From positions 44,529-108,528 of the forward strand of contig JARBJD010000257.1 of the NCBI GenBank assembly GCA_033064195.1: a stretch of 64,000 bases of DNA. Reading direction: 5' to 3'. A model generated the notes under the pieces. It worked only from the letters and a program-made list of their open reading frames with translations. It made no database searches and was not told the origin of the DNA. The stretch is from Blattamonas nauphoetae. Taxonomy: Eukaryota; Preaxostyla; Oxymonadida. A program made the position numbers and the translations under genes. Positions 19,009 to 29,410 of this stretch are shown piece by piece; position 1 is the first letter of the stretch; each line of letters starts with the position of its first letter.

Positions 19009-22000
19009 TCATGGCTGATAGAAGTCAAACTCTCTCATTGCGTTTGTTTGATTGGCTCGTCGGATTGTGGCGAGAAGAATTCCAATCACTGAAACGGCTT
19101 TCTCGTAGTCATCCAAGAATGATGAATTCGAGACAGCGAAGAAGATATGATCCAACAGCCCTTGCGTTACCAACTCCATCCGAACATCATCAGAGGCGAC
19201 ACTGACGAATCGAAGGAAGAACTCGAAGGCAATCGACACGAATGATGGAATCGGTAGACTGAGAAGATGATGAGAACGAGAAGAGAGAACAAACAGAAGG
19301 TCTTCTGTGACAGTTTTCACGACGATGGGAATGAATGGGTAACAATGAGAATCTGTGAAAAGATGAAAAGAGCAGGGACAGACCTTCAGATGCCGAATGA
19401 CGAACGGCAAAAGATAGAACGCGGACTTCATCGTTGAAAGATTGCCTTTCAGATGCCAACAGTCTGAAGAGGTGCCAGTAGGATTCAATTTCGGCTTGAG
19501 GGACGAGAGAGGGGATGCCAGAGTGAGAGGAGAGTGTTTGGAGGACGCCTCGCTGAGCACCAGCCAGAGAAGGAAGATGGCAGAGGAGTGGAGAGTCGAA
19601 GTGAGCAGGAAAACTGAGCCAGTGAAGAAACACAACAACATCTCCAACGAGGTTCAGCAAGTCCAGTTTGACTTGTTCCATCTTCCAATCGAACGGAATC
19701 AACATCTTGAACAGTTTGGCGAGAAATGAACAAGCACCGAAAGGAGCAGTGAAGGCACCCAACTCGCTGAAAAGAGCGAGAAACAGAACCCATAAATCTA
19801 CTGTTGCTCTGACGAGGTGCGGAGAGGAGAACAGAGTGTCGAAGAGACGAGGAGGTGGGTAAAACTGGAAGAGAGTCAAAATATCATTTTGGATTGTGTC
19901 CTGATCTTTAGATGTGATGAAAGAGCCGAGTAGATGAGGAAGCATCTGTTGATTGAGGGTGAGTTCGGGACATCGAAGAAGGAGGGAGTGGAGACCAACG
20001 TACGGGGCATGGAGGAACTGTCTTGGAGTGCAAAGAGACAGATCAGACCATCCTTCAAGAAGCGCGTTTGGATTGAAGCGGAAGAACCTCTCAAACATCA
20101 GATCCATCGGGAAGAATGAGTGTCGATGATTGGGGGCGATGGAGGTGTGGTTGAGAAAGAATGCTGGATACACACTGTTCGAGAGTGTGTATGAATTTGG
20201 GTCTTCATCAGCTGCGATGAGTTCTGTCAGTGTTGAAGGAAAATCACAGCCACGAAAGATTGACAAGAGCGAGCCGAGAGTTATTGAGAGTGTCCGAAGA
20301 TTATGTCCGGATTGTTCCTGTCTTGACAGCAGGTTGGAATTGCGGAAGAGACGCGACATCATCCGATGCCTCTTCTCAAACTTCAGAAGGAAGTCCAATT
20401 TCCATCGTTGCGACATCGAAACCTGGTCACTAACGAAGAAGAATACGACGAAGTAACAAGATGAGTTGATGAGAGATGTGTCTCTCAGATCTGCATCCAG
20501 AAACCCTTCGAAATCGAAATCAGACTCAATCATCATCTGAACATGTCCACCTCTATCTTGAGATCTAAAAAATCTCACCCACAAGTCCAACAGTGCCAGC
20601 TTCTCCAAAAGCGTCCCATCTCGAAAAGCACTGCGGAGACTCTGGAATGCGCTGTCACGAGGATCGTCAACAGTAGGAAGGAGGTCAGCGAGAGTGAAGA
20701 AGAGAAGTCCACATTCGAAGCTGATGTGAGAAGTGGAGGAGTGGAGACCAGAGATGAGGAGGGTCCGGAAAGTGGGGATGTCAACAATGCATTTTGTGGA
20801 TTGGGTCGCCTTGACAGTATGACGACATCGATGAAGTGATGCCACCAGCTTCTCATCGTCTGTTTCGTCAAATAACGAGCAATCAAACTTATCGATTTGA
20901 TCGACAAGTGATGTGTCGGGTGCTGTGCAAGTATCATAAAACGAGTTTGATTGGAATGATTGACGGTTATCCCACGGGAAGGAAGTGAGAGGAGGTGGTG
21001 TGAGGAGATGATGAATTACTGTCAGAAATCGCTGAGATTGATGTCCGACAAATTCTGTTGTGAACATCAAGTGTTCAGAAGTGAGAATTGGGGAATCGGA
21101 AGACAATTGAGAACTTGGGAGTGATGTTTGGGTGGAGATGGTGGAGGAGTGATCTGAACTGCCCGTCGAGGAGGTGAGGTGATCAAGAGAAGAGTGAAGG
21201 CTGGACGGGAGTGATGGTTGTGTGGAGAGTGACTCTGTTTCATGATTCTCATCGGTTTGAGATGAAGTGGCTCTGTTTGTATGTTTCGATTGGAGTGAGA
21301 GGAGAGTGGACCTAAAACAAGCTGATCGGATGAAGGAAAAATCGTTCTGAAGCGAGTAATGAACAAAAAAACAAGTACAAACCCCCTTTGTGGCATCTTT
21401 TTCGATGATCTCCATCATTTTCACCCATTCTTTCCAGTCAGAATACAGACTGCGAACTGTTTCCATCGATGTTGATTCTTTGATCCTCTTCACAGCATCC
21501 AAAAAGTGTTCCGAATGATCAACATCGTATCCGCGCAGGAATGAGTGGTCTGTCAGAACGAAATCGCTGCGATTGTCATGATGAAGAACAAATCGTGTGA
21601 ATAGCATGGCGAGAGTGTGGGGGTGAAAGGGATCGGAAAATGGAAGGTTAGTCCAACTAAGGCCACGAAAACATTTCACAAAATACTGCGAATGATCGGT
21701 TGGAGACGAATTTGGGAGAACGAGATCCCCAGAAGCCACGAAATGTTTGATGAGGGTAACCATGATGCGCGTGAAGACCATATCTTTCTGTTCTGGGTCA
21801 AGAGGGAGGATTAATCGTTTGTGTTGTTTGAGTGTTCGATGAATGTGCAGAAAGAAGGTGCAGAGTGTGGGGATGTCGGAAGAGAGAGAACCAGAAATCG
21901 ATGGTTGGTGTGGCGAGGAGGGAAAAGCTGTTCAGATAAAGAAATAGAATAAAGATGAGACCGATCAATATTGTGGAGGATGAGTCAATTTGGATGTTAT

Positions 22001-22285
22001 CATTTGTCAGAGGCGGTGCAGAGGGGTGTTCTTTTCGGAACAGTGCTGCGGCTATCACCGCTTCAACAAACCATTCCATCAATCTCTGCAGGAAGTTGTA
22101 AAATGAGGAGAACAACATACTGTCCAAGAAATAGGTTCATTCCCGCCTTTACACCGCTGGATGTGTGATTCGAGAGATTCGATCCAAATCTCCTGAGAAT
22201 GTGCAATATTGACAAAATCACTTTTGTGAAATTCTGTGGAGATAGAATTAACGGATGGATAGGGAAGAGAAGTCCGGTCACTCAT
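19009..22285 (-). CDS. Helical-repeat protein with very short introns (gene B)
   Basis: Four pieces in different frames join into one protein when short GT..AG introns are removed (21961-21928, 21382-21347 and 19383-19353). The joined text aligns along its length with gene C (22884-26122). Shared landmarks are an EWF/MEWF helix before the first intron, GDLVL, NDFSFIR just after the second intron, and the C-terminal FLRFVSVASDDVRM...LDDYEKAVSVIGILLATIRR. The protein is about 1000 residues of Leu/Phe/Ser-rich helices, with a low-complexity Ser/Thr/Gln stretch after the second intron. The start at ATG 22285 is the best available, but exon 1 changes frame near 22115, so it may hold an indel. An in-frame TGA at 19009 may truncate it. 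Probably a cytosolic armadillo-like protein; function unknown. Confidence 0.6.
19353..19383 (-). other. 31-nt intron candidate, gene B 3' part
   Basis: Begins GTCTGTCC and ends TTTCACAG. Removal joins the 863-codon frame to the frame that carries the conserved C-terminus. The exact donor cannot be proven without RNA. Confidence 0.55.
21347..21382 (-). other. 36-nt intron, gene B intron 2
   Basis: Begins GTTTGTAC and ends CGCTTCAG. It is a multiple of three without stops, so the frame reads through it, but the matching position in gene C has a 30-nt intron with the same GTTTGT and CTTCAG ends, followed by the same NDF residues. Confidence 0.75.
21928..21961 (-). other. 34-nt intron, gene B intron 1
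   Basis: Begins GTCTCATC and ends CTGAACAG. Removing it moves the frame from the exon-1 helix (MEWFVEAV...) to the downstream GSLSSDIPTLCTFF frame, which runs straight into the main open frame. It sits where gene C has its 45-nt intron. Confidence 0.7.
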
Positions 22286-22883
22286 TCAGTTTAGAGATGT
22301 GGAGACGTGTTGAAATCTTTGTGAAAATCACAGCGAGAAAGGAGAAAAACGGAAAAAAGATGAAAAAATGTAGAAATGATGAATCAAGAGTGGATAGTGA
22401 AGACCATACAAATTTACGCTTCTTAAACCCTGACGAATGACGATTCACGATATAATCCAATGAGGGATGACTTAGGTGTGAAAAAGAGAGTGACCGATTC
22501 TATGAGTTCTTTGACGAGTATTGGAGGAAAAAAGATCTCAAAGAACAGTGTTCAGTCCGAAGACAGCTGAATAACAAAATGTGGTTTGATCAGCTTAGAT
22601 CACGAAGAAGCATCATTTTGTCACATAAATTGTTGAAACTTTTCTTTCTCCTGTCAAAATTGTGTGAGGTTCTGATTGATGGTGAAACTCAGAGGGGATG
22701 CTCTTCCACCAACGATCTGAGGATTTCTTCATCTGTATCTCGTTCTTGTGACCAAAACCAAGCAGTGAGATGGAAATCAGGATTTTAAACACTGTTCTCA
22801 CTTTATTTCCAACAGGTGTTTTCAACGATCATTCAGATGCTGGGAGAGCGTGGTTCCATCAATTTGGATGGACAGAGACGACG
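22286..22883. other. A+T-rich spacer between genes B and C
   Basis: About 600 bp between the start of gene B and the end of gene C. Open frames present are short and unlike anything else here. I see no RNA gene or repeat. Confidence 0.4.
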
Positions 22884-25800
22884 TCAGAAAAAGGACGAGA
22901 AGTTGAAGCGACATATCCGCGTGCTCTGTTCCACTCGTCGCATTGTCCCGAGCAGAGTCCCAATCAGAGCCACTCCATTTTCGTAGTCCTCCAAAAAGAA
23001 TGAGGAAGAGATTGAGAGAATCACAATATCCAACACTCCACGCCACACCAACACCATCCGAACAGCATCCGAACTCACTCGCACAATTCGAGTCAAAAAC
23101 TCCAACAGAACTGAAATGAGTGACGATGGTTCATCTCTGAGAAGGAGTGAGAGAAAGAAGGACAGACAAGAGAAGTGTGAAGAGGGATTGAAGACTTGCT
23201 GACTGTTCTACTGGCCACGTTGCTAAACCGACAAATCAATGAACAACAAGCAAAAGACACACATCGACTGGAAACTTTTTTCGTCCTTCTCGACGTCTGC
23301 AAGATGATATTATCTTCCAGGGCCTTTTGGGAGAAGTCAGTGTCTGAGATGGCGAAGTCACTGTCTCGGAGTGAGATTCCGTTGATTGACGAAGCGAATA
23401 CCAGCAGAGGAGAGTCGAAGGTTGCAGGAATATTCAGCCAGTGAAGATCCAGCACTGTCTGAAGCAAGTCGAGTTCGTTTTTATCAAGTCGTGTGTTTCG
23501 ATGTCTGACTGTCGAGAACTCCTTGAAGATCATTGCAAGGCTCTTGCATTCTCCAAACGGGGCACACGAGATGAGAAGAGACTTCAGAAAGACAGAAAGG
23601 AAACTATCCATTCTTCCGAGTGAACGGACGATGCAGATTGGCGGAGCGAAGAATTGGACAACAAGTGGAGGAGGGCAATAGGAGTAGAGTGATTGCATTG
23701 CGACAACTTGAGATTTCATCGTTCGCCCGGAGATCATTAAGACGATTGAAAGGAAATCGTCGATTCGGAGAGCCTTGTGATGAGAGAGGAGACCTCGGAG
23801 GAAGAGTGGATGCAAACCGAAGAGAGTGGTGATCAGAAAGTGGGGAGATCTGTCCAGCGGAAAAAGACAGAGACGTTCGAAGATTGAGTGAGCAGGCGAA
23901 CGGATGAAGCGCTCACTCAGCAGCTCCAACAAGAGAACTGGCTGGGAGTGGCGGTTGCAGTTGGACGAGATGTGGTTGAGGAAGAAGGAAGGATGAAATC
24001 CGATGAATTGCATCGATCCACTGAAGTCGATGTGGTTCCAGACGAATCGGATGATTGGGTCGGGGAGTGTCTTTCCGAAGAAGAACGACATGATCAAACA
24101 ATACCCCAACATGGGAAGGTCGACGGATGGAATCTGTTGAAGTGTGTGGAGGGTGATAATCGAGGCGATTCTGGTGACGGCGTGCTGATTGGTCTCAAAC
24201 TCGACGAAAATGCGTTTTGCGAGCTGAAGAGAGTTGGATCTTCGAAGGCAGAAGTCGTCGATGATGAAAGTCAAACACGCAGAAAAACTGTCGATGTCGA
24301 CATTTTTGCGGTGAATCAATCCATCCCAATCAAAGTTGGAAAGGGGATCGCTAATGGATTTGTGTGACAGGTACATGTGAATCTTGATAATGTGGACAAC
24401 ATGAATGAGGATGAGTTGAGACGCAATCGAACCTTCACGGAAAGCGAATCGGAGCGAGAACAACAACTTCTGGAGAATCGCAACATCTTTGAATGTGCGA
24501 ATGAGTGTGAAGAGAAGCGAGAACACTGCACTTTGGAGTTGTCTGTTCGGGCTTTCCAAACGAGAAGTCAACCCTTCCACGAACTGTTCCATGTCGGTGA
24601 TGCACTGGTTGGGAGGGACTGCCGTGCAAAGACGATGACATCTGAGAATCTTGTGAACAATGGTTGCTTCGTCGTCTTCATCGAAGACATGTATGGAGAA
24701 TTTCTCGTTCAAGTCAGTCGGTTCATGTGAGATCGACGAGAAATCAGGCTCCTCACGAAGATGGAATGGTGGGGGAGAATTCGAAATGTCCGATGGTTGT
24801 GAGTGAGGAGCAGTGATGAGTGAGTGGAGGACAGTCAGGATTCGGAGTGCCTCTTGTTGAGAAGTGAAAGAGGACAATGAGGAGTTTGAGGGAGGTTGGG
24901 TGGAGAGGGATAAATCCGATCGTTCTGATCCATCACTCAATTGCGACATGGAGTTTGTGTCACTGAGAATTGCGGTGTTGAGTGAAAAAGATGATTTGAT
25001 GGCGAGTGATGGTGTTGTTGTGCTCCAATCAAGTGTGGACTCGGAAGACGAGATCATGTCGACATTTGGAGAGGGCTGGTCGGAAGGAAGAGAAAGCTGA
25101 GTGATGTTCTGGAACTTCGATTGGAGACGAAGGAGAGCTGGCTTGAAGCACGACATTCGAAGAAAAGTGAAGTCATTCTGAAGAGATCAAGGAGAAAAAG
25201 CACAAACGAACACTTCCCGCTTTTCCACACACTTCTTCATCATCCCGATCCACTCTTCAAATCGAAGAAAAGCGTCTCCATCGTGGTCACGAGATGAAAC
25301 TGTTATTGCTGAATTCGCTGCCTTCCACAGCTCCTCTAAGGGTTCTCCATCGGCTGAGGTAAGAAAGGGGGTTTCATTCACAATAATCACCATGTTCAGT
25401 GTCCTTAAAATGTGTTGGAAAACGAAACCTAAAACATCGGGATTGAAAAGGTGTTTGAAGTCAACTATAGGTTTTTGCACAACCATTTCAGAAACCGAGG
25501 ATCTGATTGAATCGAGTGTGATGTTCGGGAGAAGGACGAGATCGCCTGAATCGACAAAGACAGACACGATTGATGAGAATATGTTGGCGATGATGGCCTG
25601 ATCTGAAAGAGGAAGTTTGATGCATTGTGAGACAGAAAGAGTATCAAGTGCAGCGAGAATGAGATGGCTGAGAACGAAAAGATGCTCGGACAATAAAGGG
25701 TGGATGGGAGGGGATGAAAGAGTTTTGGGTGATTCTTAAAATACGGATAGTGACAAAATGAAGTAATAGGGGAGCATACCATGTGAAATGTTTTCTAATT

Positions 25801-26122
25801 GATCGATCAGAACATCCGCTATTGTTGGAGATGATCTCCAATCATTCCTATTCCACCGAGAGAATAACTCAATCGCAGTCTCCACGAACCATTCCAGTAA
25901 AGTCTTTCCAAAAAGTAGAAAATGTTCAGAAATTGAGAAAGAGCAGACGGTCCATTCAATGATACGTTTGTTTCGAATAGTCTCGTTGACGAATGCTGTG
26001 AACTCTTTCAGTTTTCCAGGCGATAATGAAGCAATTAGGAAATGATCAACACTGGAAGACCACTCCATCTGATTGTTCAATAATGAAGAAGGAACGATAT
26101 GGGATGAGAAAGGCCGGTACAT
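22884..26122 (-). CDS. Helical-repeat protein with five exons (gene C)
   Basis: Starts at ATG 26122. Exon 1 ends at 25780 after ...LENISH. Introns at 25779-25735 (45 nt) and 25207-25178 (30 nt) are well supported: the first removes an in-frame stop, the second a TGA, and each sits where gene B has one. Two further candidates (23262-23223, 40 nt; 23167-23137, 31 nt) carry the frame into the C-terminal EFLTRIVRVSSDAVRM...LEDYENGVALIG block, which is homologous to the end of gene B. The protein is about 1000 residues, all-helical, rich in Leu, Phe and Ser, with a Ser/Thr linker after intron 2 (SSSESTLDWSTTT). No signal peptide. Paralogous to gene B and in tandem with it; likely cytosolic scaffold-type repeats, function unknown. 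Confidence 0.65.
23137..23167 (-). other. 31-nt intron candidate, gene C intron 4
   Basis: Begins GTCTGTCC and ends CTTCTCAG, the same length and donor as the candidate near the end of gene B. Removal continues into DEPSSLISVLLEFL. Confidence 0.5.
23223..23262 (-). other. 40-nt intron candidate, gene C intron 3
   Basis: Begins GTGTGTCT and ends GGTTTAG. Needed, together with the next one, to reach the conserved C-terminal frame without a stop. Confidence 0.45.
25178..25207 (-). other. 30-nt intron, gene C intron 2
   Basis: Begins GTTTGTGC and ends TCTTCAG, with an in-frame TGA inside. Removal gives ...REVF then NDFTFLR, matching the paralogue at the same site. Confidence 0.8.
25735..25779 (-). 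other. 45-nt intron, gene C intron 1
   Basis: Begins GTATGCTC and ends ATTTTAAG. It contains an in-frame TAA; removal joins ...ISH to SPKTLSSPP... across a split Glu codon. Confidence 0.7.
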
Positions 26123-26487
26123 TCGTCGGATTGACGATGATTTGAAAAATGATGAGTTATTGTGGAATTAGAGATCAATGACAACAGATGTGGAGTTAAT
26201 CTCTTCAAAAAGATCTATGTGAGATGGTAGAGAGCTTGAAGCGAGATTCTAGTGAAAGTTGAAGATGAGTCAAATTGAGAGGGAACTGATTATGCATTGA
26301 TCCGTACAAGTCAACATGAGACGATATCTTGTGGAGACTGTGATATTACAAAAAAAAGAAATGTGATTCTTTTGATGAGATGAGAATAATCAATGAAATG
26401 AAATGGATATTGAACACAGAACATGTTTGAATCATCCGAATGCTACGATATTGCATGAATGGGAGGGAACAGCACCAGTGATTCACA
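26123..26487. other. Intergenic spacer whose 3' half is duplicated at 38.3 kb
   Basis: No gene. Bases from about 26345 to 26460 reappear at about 38281-38390 plus 39720-39745. They are the 3' flank shared by the two gene copies ending at 26488 and 39774, and give an empty-site reference for the 1329-bp transposon. Confidence 0.6.
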
Positions 26488-29280
26488 TCATATCCAGCCC
26501 ATCACGTGACATTTGCCCCAAAAAAATTGCACCATTCCTGAGGTGTTCAATTGGGTATCACGAAAGTTAAAACTCTTCCTGACGAAGATGAATTCCAACG
26601 CATCTTGCCATCCTTCCTCCAGAAAGTGAGGGACAGTTCCTTGAATCGCCTTGAGATCTCCCTGTTTGATGGAGAAAGACTCAAATCCTCCGACGATCAT
26701 GTCGAAATACACGGAACTTGTGTTGAAGTTGTCGTCGACCAAGCCAGTGACAAAGCGAGAGAAGAAGCCAGTCCTGTTGAGACACTGGACAATCGCACGC
26801 TGATCACACAATTTGCAGACATTGATGAAGGTGTTCTTGCGGCTCTCTTTTTCGTCAATTTCATCGAATTTGGGTCGGATGAAGAATGTACAGAGAATGT
26901 CGACAGATGGAGCGATCAGTCGTTCAAGCTGCGGCTGAGACAGTCGAGTGGCATAGTGCCGAATTCGCGGGAGGCTTCTGGTGACAAAATCTTGAACGGC
27001 CGCGAAAAGACCGGCGGAGAAAGAGGTGGCTGAGAAGTGGTTCTGGCTGATTACTCGCTTCACAATTACAAGCTTCTCCAAATCGACATCGTCCCATTCG
27101 TCCAATGTTGGTTGAATTCTGTCTGGTCGAGGCGAGAGGAGATAGTTGAGCGGTGATCGATCGGAACTGTCAATGGGGAGAGAGAGGAGGGACTCGAATG
27201 CGCAGAAGTATTGTTCAGTTGTTCTGCCTGCTTTTCGGAACAATTCGGGCAGATAGATGTGTCTGAGCTTCCTTTTATGGAACGCGCAGATCCGAAGGAT
27301 GGTGTCGTCATCCAAACACGAGTCACTTTCGAGCAGAGCAACAATTCTGTCGACAATACTGATGATCTCGTCGTCGGAGAGAGGACAAACGAGTTCAGAT
27401 GTGAGGATGAAGGGCGGAGGTGACAACGAAAGGTCACAAGCATCCATTTCCTGTCTCATTTCTGTGCGAAACTGCATGCTCACACTGTCATCAGAATTTG
27501 ATTGGAAAACACTGCTGAGACAGTAAAGAATTGTGTTTTGCTGATCATCATCCAAAGCGAATGGATGGAGCGAGAGATAAACGACGTAATCCTTCGTTTG
27601 TTTGAAGAAATCACAATATGCCTCGTCCAGCTTGGTTCGAAGTTGATTCGTCAAGAGTCGGTTCCACGAGACTCGATATTGTTCAATCTTGTCGAGATGG
27701 TCATACATTAGATAGATGAGTTCGATGTGGAGAGGGATGAACTCAGAAGTGAAGGGAAGCTTTGATGGATCAACAGCGTTGACGAAGTGCGTGAACCATC
27801 GACTCCAAATGTGCGTCACATAAGTGAACTGGTCCATGTTTGCCACGAATTGACGAAACACTTCGAAAATAGTGGCAGTGTGGTGCGGCCGAGTGGGTGT
27901 GAAGAGTGTCCACAGCAACTGCGAGTCCCATTTTGACGAGGGGACAATGGTTCTGTTGACTTTTAGACCAAATGTGTCATCAGACCAGAAGAACAGCTCC
28001 ACACTTTGGGGGCGACGAAACAGGAACTTCATAATTGCTTGGATTCCTAAATCTGAGAATTGTCTTCCCTCGCTCACTTGGGCAAGCAAAAATTCAAATC
28101 TCTTTGTCCAAATGTTGACGTCGATGACGAAATGATCGTATGTGTTAACGTATTGTTCAGCTTCACTCGGAGAGGCAATCCCCAACACAGAAGCTAGTTC
28201 TTCCAATATTTCCTTCCGAATCTCACTGAAAAATTGTTGAACTTCGTGGAGTGACGAATGAGAGCGATCAGTGGCCAAGATGGAACTGAATTGTTTCATG
28301 TCCAATAAAACCATGAATCCAGAGCGAGGATCATTTGGACAAACTGGACGGGTGATGAGAGATCGTAAATATCTGAGGGATGGTTGGAAAGCGAGTATTC
28401 TGGTCGTGGGTTGGATTGTTTCGATTTTTGCTGATGACAATATGAAAACTCCATCCAATATCGATGTGAAATGGCGGTGGAAGTCGATTGTGGTTGCATT
28501 TACTGGGACTTCATGTGGCTTCAGCTTCTCAAACAGTTGAGGCAGCAACTCGATCACAGCCTTGGTGATATCGAAGTTGAATGTTGGTTGAGAAAAAGTA
28601 ACGTCCAAGAAGGAGAGAGAAACTGTTCGGAGTGGATGAACTGGATGACAAATGAGTTTGAGGAGATCAGATGTCAGTTTCGTGCGAGGGGGTTCCGCTT
28701 TGGAGAAGATGGTTTCGAGCAGCTGATTGTGGGGATATCGGCGATATTTGACGTGGAGGATGGTATATTCCAAGAAACGTACAGCATGATTCAGTTCGGT
28801 TGGAGACAGGTCAATTTCAGAATCAACGTCATCGAACAGCGAGATACACCCCTTGTGCAGATCCTCCATCGTGATCGAATCCTGCAACACCAATCTCCAA
28901 TCTGATGAGATGGATGTGGGAAGAGAGATCTCGTTATCCTTCAGATGCACTTGATCTGAAATCGCGGTGATTTTCATTCGCCTTCTTTTCATTTCATATT
29001 CCAAAACTTTCTTTGAAATTCGGATGTATTGACGATCATTCGCATTAATTGTGAGTAGATCGGTCGTGGATACAACAAGTGAAGAATAAGTTGATGTATT
29101 CCGCCCAGTGCTGTCCATGGCCTCAGTTGTAGAATCGATGATATTTGTATCCACTATACCAGTGCTATCAGATTGAACGAGTGGACTAGATCGAGAATCT
29201 GTTCGCTTTCGATTAACTGTATGCTTGGGAGGCATATTTGTGAGATCATTCCCCCTTAATTCGATACGGTCAATAATCAT
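26488..29280 (-). CDS. Helical-repeat protein, intact copy, 915-930 residues
   Basis: Single uninterrupted frame. The most likely start is the Met at 29235 (MPPKHTVNRKRTDSRSS...), which opens a basic, Ser/Thr-rich 60-residue leader, although conserved residues extend 5 codons upstream in both copies. After KYRRYPHNQLLETIF the protein is a run of amphipathic helices with Trp-rich loops (HIWSRWFTHF) and an acidic segment near the middle (CPLSDDEIISIVDRIVALLESD). No signal peptide or membrane span. It is closely similar to the 39774-43059 gene over its whole length and ends VPHFLEEGWQDALEFIF... with C-terminal GWI. Divergently transcribed, about 130 bp from the giant beta-helix gene at 29411, so the two may share a promoter region. 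Function unknown. Confidence 0.75.
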   Translation of the reverse strand: MIIDRIELRGNDLTNMPPKHTVNRKRTDSRSSPLVQSDSTGIVDTNIIDSTTEAMDSTGRNTSTYSSLVVSTTDLLTINANDRQYIRISKKVLEYEMKRRRMKITAISDQVHLKDNEISLPTSISSDWRLVLQDSITMEDLHKGCISLFDDVDSEIDLSPTELNHAVRFLEYTILHVKYRRYPHNQLLETIFSKAEPPRTKLTSDLLKLICHPVHPLRTVSLSFLDVTFSQPTFNFDITKAVIELLPQLFEKLKPHEVPVNATTIDFHRHFTSILDGVFILSSAKIETIQPTTRILAFQPSLRYLRSLITRPVCPNDPRSGFMVLLDMKQFSSILATDRSHSSLHEVQQFFSEIRKEILEELASVLGIASPSEAEQYVNTYDHFVIDVNIWTKRFEFLLAQVSEGRQFSDLGIQAIMKFLFRRPQSVELFFWSDDTFGLKVNRTIVPSSKWDSQLLWTLFTPTRPHHTATIFEVFRQFVANMDQFTYVTHIWSRWFTHFVNAVDPSKLPFTSEFIPLHIELIYLMYDHLDKIEQYRVSWNRLLTNQLRTKLDEAYCDFFKQTKDYVVYLSLHPFALDDDQQNTILYCLSSVFQSNSDDSVSMQFRTEMRQEMDACDLSLSPPPFILTSELVCPLSDDEIISIVDRIVALLESDSCLDDDTILRICAFHKRKLRHIYLPELFRKAGRTTEQYFCAFESLLSLPIDSSDRSPLNYLLSPRPDRIQPTLDEWDDVDLEKLVIVKRVISQNHFSATSFSAGLFAAVQDFVTRSLPRIRHYATRLSQPQLERLIAPSVDILCTFFIRPKFDEIDEKESRKNTFINVCKLCDQRAIVQCLNRTGFFSRFVTGLVDDNFNTSSVYFDMIVGGFESFSIKQGDLKAIQGTVPHFLEEGWQDALEFIFVRKSFNFRDTQLNTSGMVQFFWGKCHVMGWI

Positions 29281-29410
29281 TCTCGACCATCCAGACTATA
29301 AGCTGTTCGTTGAGAAAACCCGACATTTTTAATTCATGTCATTCTCGGCATTCTGGATATAATCACTGAGACGATCAAATCTGGTCCAACCTTGGGTTGA
29401 TCCTCATCCA

